From: Taiwanofungus camphoratus
Taxonomy: Eukaryota > Basidiomycota > Agaricomycetes > Polyporales > Taiwanofungaceae
Length of the DNA stretch: 64,000 bases
Direction: 5' to 3'
NCBI GenBank assembly: GCA_003999685.1
Contig: CP021226.1
Span: 806,001-870,000 of the forward strand
The notes beneath the pieces are model-generated. The model was given only the letters and a program-made list of their open reading frames with translations. It was not told the origin of the DNA and ran no database searches. This document shows, piece by piece, positions 22,347 through 32,172 of the stretch (positions within the stretch are counted from its first letter, which is position 1; each line of letters starts with the position of its first letter). A program made the position numbers and the translations under genes.

Positions 22347-22879
22347 TGCGATCAATGTCACACCCGTACCCAGACCGTTGAGTGCGCCTGGTCAGAGGGT
22401 GCTATGGCATGCGACCGCTGCATACAGACGGTGCAGGGGTGTTACTTCAGTGGCGTCCCGGTTTTGGGGAAGACAAAGAAGATGCGCGGTGGCGGTAAGA
22501 AGCAAGGTAAGTGTCCTCTTGTTAGTTTACGACTTTGTTTCTAACCCTTCTTTTTCCAGCGCACGCCCCTTCTGCTGGCCCTTCGACGGGGGAGGCCAGT
22601 GGGTTGAAGCGTCGTTGAGTGATGCAGCCACCTCGTCCCACCGTCAAGGTACCCCTGGATGGTGGTAGTCGCCTGGGTCTCAAGCAGGATTACCTGGACT
22701 CACTCGACCTCAACGAGCAGTCCCACGCCGCCATCCGCATGATTCGGGCAGAGCGTGCGAACCTAGCATTTCGCCGTGCTATGCTCCACGACCTCGACCT
22801 GGAGCTGATTCAGATGGAGCAAGAGGCGATTGCAGGCGGCGGCTTCGTAGTTGAGCCGGAGTTGGGCGACGAGGAGTAG
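22347..22879 (+). pseudogene. Cys-rich small protein exons, antisense inside the gypsy element
   Basis: An exon begins after a TTTTGTAG acceptor and reads CDQCHTRTQTVECAW, then ACDRCIQTVQGCYF, a C-x2-C...C...C-x2-C...C pattern like a short zinc cluster, followed by the basic KTKKMRGGGKK and a GTAAGT donor at 22507. A second part after a TTTTTCCAG acceptor (from 22560) holds an open frame ending ELIQMEQEAIAGG and ELGDEE. This motif family recurs in Agaricomycete genomes with no known function. The gene converges with the integrase end across 22880-23275. It is treated as probable element cargo and not functional here. Nuclear DNA-binding would be a guess. Confidence 0.5.
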
Positions 22880-23275
22880 TTGTCATCTTATGGTGGGTTG
22901 TGGTCTTTTTTGTACTATAGTAAATTAAAAAAAATTCTTCATCCCATGTGAAAAAGTGTGATAGAAGGAAATAGAAGTGTTCGAAGAAGAAGAACATATC
23001 GAAGGACTTGGTAAGAAAAATGATAGTGTTGGTAGGCTCAGTTTGTCATCACTGCCTAGGAGGACTCATAGAATGTGAGCCTCCATGCAATGTTCGAATC
23101 GAAGCGTTCGTAGAACGTCGAAGCGATATCGCGACTTAGTTGAGTTGAATCGTGTATGGTACAAGTAGAATGATGCTAGCTCAAATAGAAAAAGAGATGA
23201 AATCAAGCATATGGTAAGAGAAAGAGATAGTAGAAAGTACGCATTGTAGTAGTACAAGTAGGGGGACGGGGGCTT

Positions 23276-24640
23276 CTAGTGGTCGCTTTCTTCGACGTCT
23301 TCGATGAGGTCGTTGTCATCGTCACCGAGTGAATTGGATCGTTCAAGTTCTCGAAGACGCTCCGTTGAGACGTCTTCTAGGTTGTCTGGGATGGGGATGG
23401 ATTGTTGAGCGAAGTAGGGAATGACTCAGAATGCTGCGATGGGCCTGTCGAGGACTGTGCCATCCAGTTCACAGACGATGTACACGCCGCCCTTGTTGCA
23501 CGTGACAACAATGAGGAGGCCTAGGTAGTGGGGGCGCATCTTGCTATTCAGGGACTTCTCGATCTTCGTGTTTCGTACAAGCACTAAGTCTCCACGTTTG
23601 AAATTAAAGTCCTTGATCGAGTGCTCGTGCTCCTTTTCGAAGTGAAGTGCTGCTGTTTGATGGGCTTTGTAGACCTTCGAGCTGAGTTCGGCTACTTGCT
23701 CTACGCGCTTCTGGAGCGCGATTGCTCTGCGTGTGATGAGATCTGTCGTAGAAAGAATTGAAGTGGGAGAGGGCTGAAGGTACGTGGCTTCTACGATGTT
23801 GAGAGGGATGAGGGGGTGAGTGTCCATGACCACAAAATATGGTGAGCACCCCATGCGTTGTTGAGTCGTAATGTGTTCGGACCAGAATACAAAGTACACC
23901 GTGTGAGACCATTTCTTCTCGTCTCTGTCAGCGGTTTTGAACAAGGCTTGTCTCGTACTGAAGTGTGGTCGTTCAATGAGTCCATTCGCTCTAGAGTTGT
24001 AGCCACTGATTCGAATGTGGTTGATGTGGTATTTCTTCGACAGATAGTCTGCCGCTTTGATAAATGCTGCTCTGTTGTCCGTAACGATCTCGCTGAGTGT
24101 GCCCCATCGACAGAGGATGTCTTCGAAGATCCAGTCGGCGAGCACTGACGCTGTTTCTTTTCGAAGCATTCAAAACTCCGGGTACATTGTGAGAGAGCAT
24201 CTTCCTTGTACGAGGTACTTGTATCCACCTGATGTGGGCATATGCATCGTATCGATATGTATCTTTGCGAAGATAGGAGTGGGCATTGCGACGGTAGGGG
24301 GAATAAGGATTTGCTGAACTTGACGAGACTGGCATAGATGGCACATTCAAACGAACCATGCTATATCTGCGTAGTGGAACGGCCACCAAAATCATTCGTT
24401 GATGAAGACTTTCGTTGCGTAGATGCCCCGATGAGCGGTGCAGTCGTGACATTCTCGAAGGATTTGAAGTCAATCGCCAGGCTTGATGACCAACTTGTGT
24501 GCACTGTGGTTGTCTTTTCGCCATAGAGTGTTGTTATCCAGAAAGAACAGCACGTAGTACTTGAGAAACCCTTTGTATTCACTGTCCAAAATGCCTTCTG
24601 GCTTCGAAAGTGTTCAATAAAACTCAAGGACCTCATCGAG
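23276..24640 (-). mobile_element. Integrase region of the gypsy element (fossil)
   Basis: Readable parts are a zinc-binding HHCC remnant (ECHDCTAHRG, then CHLCQSRQVQ), the catalytic core with IVTDNRAAF and HIRISGYNSRANGLIER, and a C-terminal domain ending GPY/F-like, with MRPHYLG and VLDRPIAAF. An acidic tail follows. It is the last pol domain, as expected for Ty3/gypsy. Confidence 0.8.
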
Positions 24641-26892
24641 TCTTGCATCTGCGAGCTGCGCTTGCTCTGAACGTGGGATGATTTTGTAGCTATCCTCCTC
24701 CTTTTTGAAATTGGAGCTGTCCTCGGCTTCTGTGTTGGTTAGAACGGCCATCGTAGGGGCAGGAGGGGGGGTAGTATCTGATGTACAAAGGAGTGCATGT
24801 GATCAATCCAGTCGTCAAAGTCTTCATCAATTTCTTCTATGACAGCGTCACCTGGCTGTGGTGTATGTCGAGAGAGACCATCGGGGCCATGCATTGTACT
24901 GGGAACATGTACTATCGTGAAGTGGAATGTGAGGATGGCTACTATCCAGCGGTTGATGCTTGCGCTGGGGGCGATATCTGGGTTCTTGAGCATGCCTTTG
25001 ATGTAGCAAGCACCGACTTCTACAATGAGGTTTCGAATGCCGATAAGGTAAAGTCGAAGGGATCGAAGGGCATGGAATAGACCATAGATCTCGAGTTTAG
25101 GTTGAGAGAACCTTCGCTCACGATTGTTCAGCGTGATAGAGCCAAAGCGGTTGTAGTAGCCGATTCGAGTGTTGGCTTTGTCGCACTGATAAAGGTGGTA
25201 CCCAACTGCGATGAATGAAGTGTCGACTGTGAGGATTACGGGGGATGGGGAATCATAGTTGATAGCTCGTAGTGTGGGGGAGGAGAGTAGAGCGTCCTTG
25301 AGGTCTTCTTGTGCTACGATTTGCTCAGGACTGAATTCAAACTCTACGTCCTTCCTCGTAAGGCATACAAGGGCATCAGCACGATGGGCGAAGTTGCGTA
25401 TAAATATTCAAACAACTCTGATGGTTCCTAGAAATGCTCAAATGTTGGAGAGCATAGCGCAGGGGCCCCAGTTGTGTATTGCTGAGACTCGAGGGTTGTT
25501 GGGCAACTGTCCTTCCAGAGTACACCGGTGTCCTATGACCATGATTTCGCACGAGATTAGAACGCTCTTTACGCCGGAGAAGGTCCCTCCTGCATAGCGC
25601 ATTCGAGTAACAATTCAATTCAAGTTTTCGAAGTGCTCCCACACGAATCTTCGAATTCCAGAGTTCAAAGGTAGCCGCTCATCGTTGTAGTCAGATGCGG
25701 GGCCTTTGACTGGAACATCATTGATGTAGGGGACTGTAGAGTGCAGGATTTCAGGTTGTAGAATGTACGTGACATCGTCGTGGAATATAGGGACTGAATT
25801 CATCCAACCCATCAGAAGGGTGATGAGTCGCATGGCGCCGTAGGGAGTTTGGAACGTCGTAAGGTCTCTCGAAGACTCCGCGATGAGTCATTTGTCATAG
25901 CCTACATAGAGGTCGAGCATGCCGTCGCATGGTCTTCCTCCAAACTGTTCTGCAAGATATTCTGGCATTGGTGGTACGCTGGAGTGCTGTATAGTAACTG
26001 CATTAAGGGGCTCAAGGGAGTGTACGAGTTGAAGAGATTTCCCATCCTTCTTTACTACGCAGAACCAACGCGATCGGTACGATGAGTTCGAAGGCTCGTA
26101 GACGCCTGCATTGATCTTTCACTTGATTATTGTGCAGACTTGATTGTAGATCCCGGGTGGAATTGGGATATTCTTCTGCACCCAGGGTGTATGTGATATG
26201 ACGGGGAAATCTACGAGAGGGAAGTACTCTGGTTTGAAGCATCCCCTTTCTTCATTGGTCCATGCGAAGGCTTCGTTGTGCAAGCATATGAAGTGATGGA
26301 GGACTCGACACTTGTCGGGGAGCAGGAAGGTGCCATCGTGAAGCTTCTCCGTAATTTTGAAGCGTTCATGTGTATAACGGCCAGTAGGTTCAAAGGGTGG
26401 AGGGTCTGCTGAGAGTACTGGCATAATAGATAGGGGGTCACCCTTGATATCTTGAATTATTCGAAACTGCTCAGAGATCGCTCCTAGAACAGGATGAGTC
26501 TTGAGCGCGACTGGCTTGTACTTCTTCTTAGTAGCTGCGTAGGTTTCGTGAGTCGACATAGAAGATGTCGGATGAATGGTGTTAAGAAGCTGAGAGGTCG
26601 AAGCATGAGTCAAAGAGTTCGAAGAGGACAGATTAGGAAGCGAAGCAAAGGGGGCTGAAAATAGAAGTGTCAAAGCCCACGTCGAAGCGTTCGATGTGGC
26701 CGTACTGGATGCTTTTGTGTCTGCGATATAGAGGGACTGTAAATGTGAGGAGACTGAGGAACAAGCAGAGAGGTAAAGAGACTGGACTGGGCCGGAGATC
26801 GAAGAATTTATTGGAGCAACGAAAGAAATACTTGGCTTTGCCCCATCATAGTCAATGACTAGGGCTGCTTCTCCTTGACGATGGGGTATCAA
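24641..26892 (-). mobile_element. Reverse transcriptase and RNase H region (fossil)
   Basis: From right to left there are a protease-RT linker, the RT N-terminal PWVQKNIPIPPGIYNQV, a fingers/palm piece with RWFCVVKKDGK, LTTFQTPYGAMR and FHDDVTYIL, then RNase H pieces (VILTVDTSFIAVGYHLY, NRERRFSQPKLEIYGL, HGPDGLSR). The catalytic YxDD box is altered. The region is broken and would not be expected to work. Confidence 0.8.
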
Positions 26893-27580
26893 ATCCTCAA
26901 AGTATGAAAACCTGCATGCAGACAGCTTCTATGATGTTGTGGTCGAAAGCGTGGTTTTCCACGTGGATACGTAGGAATTGTGAGGGTTTCACCGGAGTTG
27001 GGACATACTATCGTGATGGTTTGTTCTTTGTTCATGAAGTTCTTTACGATGCTTTGTGTAAGGACATCGAAGGGTCGTCCGAGAAGAATGTCGTATGCTG
27101 TGTTTCGAATGATGTGAGCCTGAAGATATAACACTACCTCACCAATCTGAAAGGGTACGTTGTGTACGAGCCCTAGAGATCAGTCTACTTCACCGTTGGC
27201 GGACTGCATGTTTAACTGTATCGTAGGGTCGAAGAGAAGCTTCAGGCCTAAACAGACTTCCTCTGACATTGCTACGATTTGTGAGCCTGGATCTACGATG
27301 CATTCGATCTGCTCTTTATTGTCGACGAGCGTGTAGATTGAACAGATAGCATTCGAGTCGCAGGCAACCGTGAGATCAGCGGGATGTTCGCCATGTGGGA
27401 CGTGCTTGAGATAGGTTTCGTAGGGGTCGGGGACAATAGTAGCTCCTGGCTGTAGCACTGCACCTGAACAAGATAGTTGGTGTACCTCTTTTACTTCGTC
27501 TTCGTCGGTAATCTCTACAATGTGTGCTGAAGTGACGGGTTCCGCTGATACTCGCTTGGGTGTAACTGCTTCTCAATACC
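26893..27580 (-). mobile_element. Aspartic protease region (fossil)
   Basis: The frame reads IECIVDPGSQIVAMSEEV, in which DPGS takes the place of the usual DTGS/DSGS active-site triad, followed by NTAYDILLGRPF (ILGRPF is the second protease signature). This links gag to the reverse transcriptase region. Confidence 0.75.
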
Positions 27581-27788
27581 TATTGCGTATGTTGGGCAAG
27601 ATCGAAAGGAGTTCTTCTGATGTCAGCGTGATGAGAGGAGACCTCATTGAGCGCACAAAGATGTCGTCGGCTATCTTGGGCTGATGGATGGGAACTATGG
27701 TCTTGTAAGCTGGGTCCTTGCCCTTGTTGTTTGAAGGCTTCGGCGGCATAGCGAAGTTTCGAAGGTTCGGCGGAGCGTAGGTCACATC

Positions 27789-29654
27789 TCAAGCATTTGC
27801 AAAGGGATGGACTGGGGGCGCTGATGGAGTAGATATGGTAGCAGGCGGTGTTGAAGGTATGGACAGCGAGGGAACTATAGCTGTGGGAATTGTCGAAGGT
27901 GCAGAGGTACTCATTGAGGGTTTGGCTGGGCTTGCTGGGACCAGGACTGCAGTAGGAGCGGCTGACTTGGCTGTGTCAGGTGCTGGATTGTTGGTACTGC
28001 GTGAGACAGGGGTCGTATCAGAAACCTCTGTGATCTGCGGTGCTGTTGTAGTAGGTTTCTTGCGCTGTAATATCTCAACTCCGTCGAAGACCTCCCTACG
28101 TTTTCGAAGCTGTAGGAGCTCTCTTTTGAGGGCTTTGATTCTTCCTTCCGTGTTGAGCATGAAGGTCTGGATGCTGGCTTGGTCGTCGATGCCATAGAGC
28201 AGGCCAGGTGCTGCTGGCACATTATGGCGAATCCACTCGTAGAGGTGGTCGCGGATCATAATGCCAGGGATACTACACGGGATGAATAGACCGTTTGGGA
28301 GTATGACCTTTCCTTTGGTGTTACGCTTGCATTTCCTGGCGGCTATGTCTGCTTCTACGTGCGGGCAACTTTGAATATTATGGTTCTGGTTGCCGCAAAA
28401 GTGGCAGGTCTGTTCTGTACCACCTTGGGTTGACGGAAGCCTAGCGGCTACGTTCGATTTGTTACTACTGGGCTGAATAAGGGTGGCGATGGTCTTCGAT
28501 AGGCTCTCGATAATCATCGAGATGTCTTCAGTCTTAATCATGCCGGGCGGAGTAGTTGTTGAAGCTGTTGTCTGCAGTGCTGCGACTGTCGGCATACTCG
28601 AAGTACCATGAAGAATGAATGTGGCTGCTGCGTGAATATTGGAAAGTGGATAGGGGTCATCGGGATAGTGGTCAGGATGCTTCAGGTGAAGTCGGGCCTC
28701 GAGTCGCATGAATAAAGAAGGCTGAAACCCTCGTAGGAACGCTCGACTCTGTTTGATGTCGAAGAGTCGTCGTTGGATTAGGTGCTTTGTAATAGATATG
28801 AAGTCGCAGTAGTAGCTTCCGAGGTCTGCGGCGTTGTGGATTCCAATGCATGCGCGCTCCCCAATCAACTGGTCCATGTCTGCAAGGGACCATTTTCTGG
28901 TGTCATTGGTACCTGGGTAGAGTGCTAGGACATCAGCTTTCCACTGTGCGTATGTCTTGGTCTGATCGGAAAAGGATTCGAGGGTTTCCCATAGGTCTGT
29001 GACGTCGATTGAGGGGTAACAAATGGCCCATGACTTCTTTTCTGCGTCATTGACTATTCTGCACTGGGTGAATAAGACTTCGATGTCCTGAAAGTAACAT
29101 CGAAGCGATCGGACTTCTGTCGGGTCAAAGATGGGGGCTGTTGAATGGCCTCGAGGGGGCATGAATGGCGTAGGTGCCGCGTTCTGATTCATTGTAGGTT
29201 TAGGAGTAGAGGGATTAACGGTGACTGGTGTGGGGTGGTTCGAAGAACTGGGAAGAATGTATGGAGTAGCGGTCTGCTGGGACGAGGGTAGAGTCATAAT
29301 AGTGGGGATAGCGGTATGCAATGTTGATTCTACTGGGTCCTCTGGTTCGGGTGATGAACCGGACTGTTCGTAGGGATCGGGGGATGAGAGGTTGACTTCT
29401 GGCATAGATAGCCCTAGAAGCTCAGGAGACGAAGTACGTTTGTCGGAGGTTGAAGGAAATTCTAGCTCGTGATCTATGAGGTCTTCTTCCTCATGGTCGA
29501 AGGTGTCGGGAGTTGTAGAAAGGGTGGTAGAACTGTTGTCGAGGTTTTCGCTTGCACTACAGCTGGCAGCCTCACGTGCTTGTGAGCGGGTGAATACTGG
29601 AGACATTTTCGGCAAATCTGACAGTGGCAGATTCCTTGCCTGAAATCCCCTCAC
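27789..29654 (-). mobile_element. Gag-like region with zinc knuckle (fossil)
   Basis: A long open frame of 621 codons. A Ser/Thr/Pro-rich N-terminal part is followed by a gag core (YFQDIEVLFTQC, WSLADMDQLIGE, RAFLRGFQPSLFMR) and a CCHC zinc knuckle, CHFCGNQNHNIQSCPH. The C-terminal part is Pro/Ser/Ala-rich. This is the best preserved part of the element and looks whole as a frame. Confidence 0.85.
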
Positions 29655-29669
29655 AATGGGCTCCAGAAA

Positions 29670-30623
29670 TGATGCGCACTATAACACTCCAACCCCAACT
29701 GGGTATGACCTAGAGAAGCTGGAAGGCTATAGAACTAGTTAGTGTTGAGGGGAGAGTCAGCAGCAAAGGGTTCCCGGTCTCAAATGGGTTGAGAGATGTC
29801 TACGAAGGCCTTCAATGACCTACAACGTGTGTTGTGACTGCTTGACGTAGCTTCAATGCGCTACTATGCTGTACTGTACTAAGGAGAGGCAAGACATGTG
29901 GACTTAGCTGATACGCAGCCCTTCAATTGCTGTAGAAGGCGGACTTGTGTTAGAGACGAGATGCTAGTGCAACCCTTCAATATGGCTCGAAGGTGGATGT
30001 AAGACTGAACGCAACCCTTCGACGGATGTTGAAGATGAATGAGATGCAACCCTTCAAGATACTATAGAAGGCGGATGGTAGACGCAACTCTTTGGACGTA
30101 ATCGAAGACGGAAGGATGCAGTAGAACGCAGAAGGAGACCAAATCAAAGGTGCTCTTCTTGAGCTCTGCAGGATGAGGGTAAACTTCTCTGTTGTTCCGA
30201 GACACTGTACATCGCGTTTATACTACTGTACTATAATGTAAGGCGCATCGGAAGTGGCATAGTATGAGTGGCATCCTAACTACTTGCATACTATGGACTA
30301 CGGAGTGGCCTGTAGAGGGAGTGGCTACTTGTCATCACTAGAAAGGCTGAAACAAAGGAACATACATGAAATATACTAAGACAAGACCTGGGGCCGTAGC
30401 GTTATCGAGTACATCAAGTGGCGCATCATAGCAGATCGAGCAATATCGGAGTGGCACGTCCAGTCACGTGCGAGGACATTGAGTGGCAACTGCGTGTGGC
30501 GTATTGTGCGTAGAGGGAATGGTGATAGGTCCGGTGATAAGACTGGGGAGTTTGAAGCCTTAAGTGGTTTGTACCCAGGGGGAGTTCAAAGCCTTCAGTG
30601 GTTTGTACCCACATTCACCTAAC
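29670..30623 (-). repeat. 5' LTR of the gypsy element (954 bp)
   Basis: On the minus strand it runs from TGTTAGGTGAATGTGGG to GTGCGCATCA. It contains two close copies of the block TACAAACCACT(G/T)AAGGC near its start and the GAAGGCGGA-type blocks seen in the other LTR. Its outer end lies 17 bases from a tRNA-like sequence. Confidence 0.85.
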
Positions 30624-30640
30624 AAGTGTTAGGTTTGACC

Positions 30641-30714
30641 GACACTATAGCTTAATGGTCTAAAGCATCGGAAGGCCAGTTGAGAGGATGCAGGTTCAAA
30701 TCCTGCTAGTGTTG
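30641..30714 (+). tRNA. tRNA-like sequence, degenerate anticodon arm
   Basis: A 74-base stretch folds with three good stems: acceptor GACACTA/TAGTGTT (one G-U pair), D stem GCTT/AAGC and T stem GCAGG/CCTGC with loop TTCAAAT. The A box (TAGCTTAATGG) and B box (GGTTCAAATCC) fit Pol III promoter consensus. TTTT follows at 30718-30721. The anticodon arm TCGGA-AGGCCAG-TTGAG does not pair and lacks U33, so the isotype cannot be called; the layout around TCGGA...AGGAT recalls fungal arginine tRNAs. It is either a decayed tRNA gene or the head of a tRNA-derived SINE. Confidence 0.6.
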
Positions 30715-30717
30715 TCC

Positions 30718-30721
30718 TTTT
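30718..30721 (+). terminator. Pol III T4 terminator
   Basis: A run of four T directly after the tRNA-like sequence, at the normal distance for Pol III termination. Confidence 0.5.
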
Positions 30722-30839
30722 CTTGGTTCAGCCATTGTCTGTGCTCATCACCGGTACGACTTTATGCTCTGAATTTGTGTATTTTCGGTCTCCCACCCCT
30801 TTCTCAGAATGTACTGCTGAGTTTTGAAAGTCCGAATGT

Positions 30840-32172
30840 CGTAACAAGGACAGAGAGCTCTATTCAATCACTAGTGCTCTAACTCAGCAGGCAGTTGCGC
30901 TGTATGTGTCTACTCACGCTTTGGCAATTCGGCCTTCCTATCCAGGAAGAACAATGGGATTTCCGATGATAGAAGGTCTGTCTGACACTCCGGAAGCCCT
31001 ATTGAAAAGAAGTAGTCCCTCACGCTCTAGAATGCATGCCTGCCACCTCACCTAGCATCCTCCTGACCTCTGACGACTCTGGGCCTTTGGTTGAGATCAA
31101 CCGAGAAAAGCCACTTCAGTTTTCGGTCTTCGGTCCTCGGTTCTGGTCCTCGGTCCCTCGGTCCGGAATCCCGGCCTCTTGTTCATGACGTCCATATGAT
31201 CCCTTGGTATGGCCTAGACCACCTATGCATCGGCTTGACGGTTCAACACTCTTAGATCCCTGTTCCCCCTCCAAGGCCTGGTTAGATAGCCCACCTTCCA
31301 TATGATGATCTCTAGATAAGCATCCCTCACCTTGTGCCATTCCCCCGTAACCTTTCTACCGCATTCAGTGTCCATGTTTCATGTCCTACTTCAGTTTAGT
31401 TCCCCATATGGTACACTGATCAGTTTCTAGATTTTACGATTTTCGGTTTGTTTTTGGTTTCTTCAGTTTTATTTTGCATAAGAGACTTTGACACCACAGA
31501 CCCCTTATGTAGTCTCCTGTACCTACCAGATGGCAGAGAAGATACATGCTCCTGTCTTGTCTCAGAGAATCTACAGACTTGTCCCCCAGAGTTCAGATTT
31601 GGGCTTTCCCTGCTCTAAGGCTTCCCAACAGTCTGACAAGGTTCCCCTCCATCATATCTATGCATTTTGTCAGCCAGCAGTCCTATTATATTGTATATTG
31701 CAGCAGTCCTACATCCTCTATGTCCTACGTACCCAAAGTTGGAGTAACTTCGGTCTGAGTAACCAGCCCCCCCTCCTCCTCCTCATTCAGCGTGCCTCCG
31801 CCCTTGTTATACCCCATAGGCACGTGTTGCACACAGTCCAGTCTATCAGTCATCGCCTACACCAGCCCTACATCCCATTCCTACACCATCAGCCCTCAGC
31901 AGTATCCCCTATCCCAATTACATCGGTTTTTGGTTTATCCTTCAGTCCTCAGTTTACCATCGGTTCACCTCCAGTTTCCTTTGACTCCTTTGCACCTGGC
32001 CAGCATCCTATCAGCCCGCTGCCATTGGATTAGAAGACGACACTCCTACCTTCCTGGAACTGTCCACACCTCGGCACAAGATCCTGTCATGCAGGATTCA
32101 TTGGCCCCTTACTCCTTTACACACACTAGACTTTTAGGCCTCTGACTGTGGTCTAGGTAGTTTCTCTGTCGT
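30840..32172 (+). mobile_element. R2 solo-LTR fossil, copy 3
   Basis: It is homologous to the R2 copies at 14.6 and 15.9 kb. The left part is weakly matched, then the CGGTC-type short repeats at 31120-31170 and the block from 31490 are close to copy 2. It is cut at TTTCTCTGTC, where repeat R1-C begins, while copy 2 continues past the same point. So R1-C inserted into this copy. Confidence 0.65.

Larger units (their letters stand above)
17653..30623 (-). mobile_element. Ty3/gypsy LTR retrotransposon, broken, with nested insertions
   Basis: A minus-strand element with 5' LTR at 29670-30623 (954 bp, TG...CA ends) and a shortened 3' LTR at 17653-18475. The order gag, protease, reverse transcriptase, RNase H, integrase, read from right to left, puts it in Ty3/gypsy rather than copia. 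A candidate primer-binding site, TGGAGCCCATTGTGAGG, begins four bases inside the 5' LTR; I could not assign its tRNA. R1 repeats at 18476-22225 lie in its 3' part. The two LTR copies differ by about 3 percent by eye, nearly all transitions, so insertion was fairly recent on the scale of this nest. The coding region is broken, with roughly six or more breaks. Confidence 0.85.

Noticed and set aside
17648-30628. Target-site duplication for the whole gypsy element
   Set aside because: The bases before 17653 (TACGT) and after 30623 (AGTGT) do not match; the left side has been rearranged by later insertions.
30641-30714. A working glycine tRNA with anticodon GCC
   Set aside because: GCC falls at the anticodon position by length, but the anticodon stem does not pair and U33 is missing, so no isotype is claimed.
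31488-32145. A 180-codon gene on the plus strand
   Set aside because: It is the same R2 repeat read in two frames; no domain.
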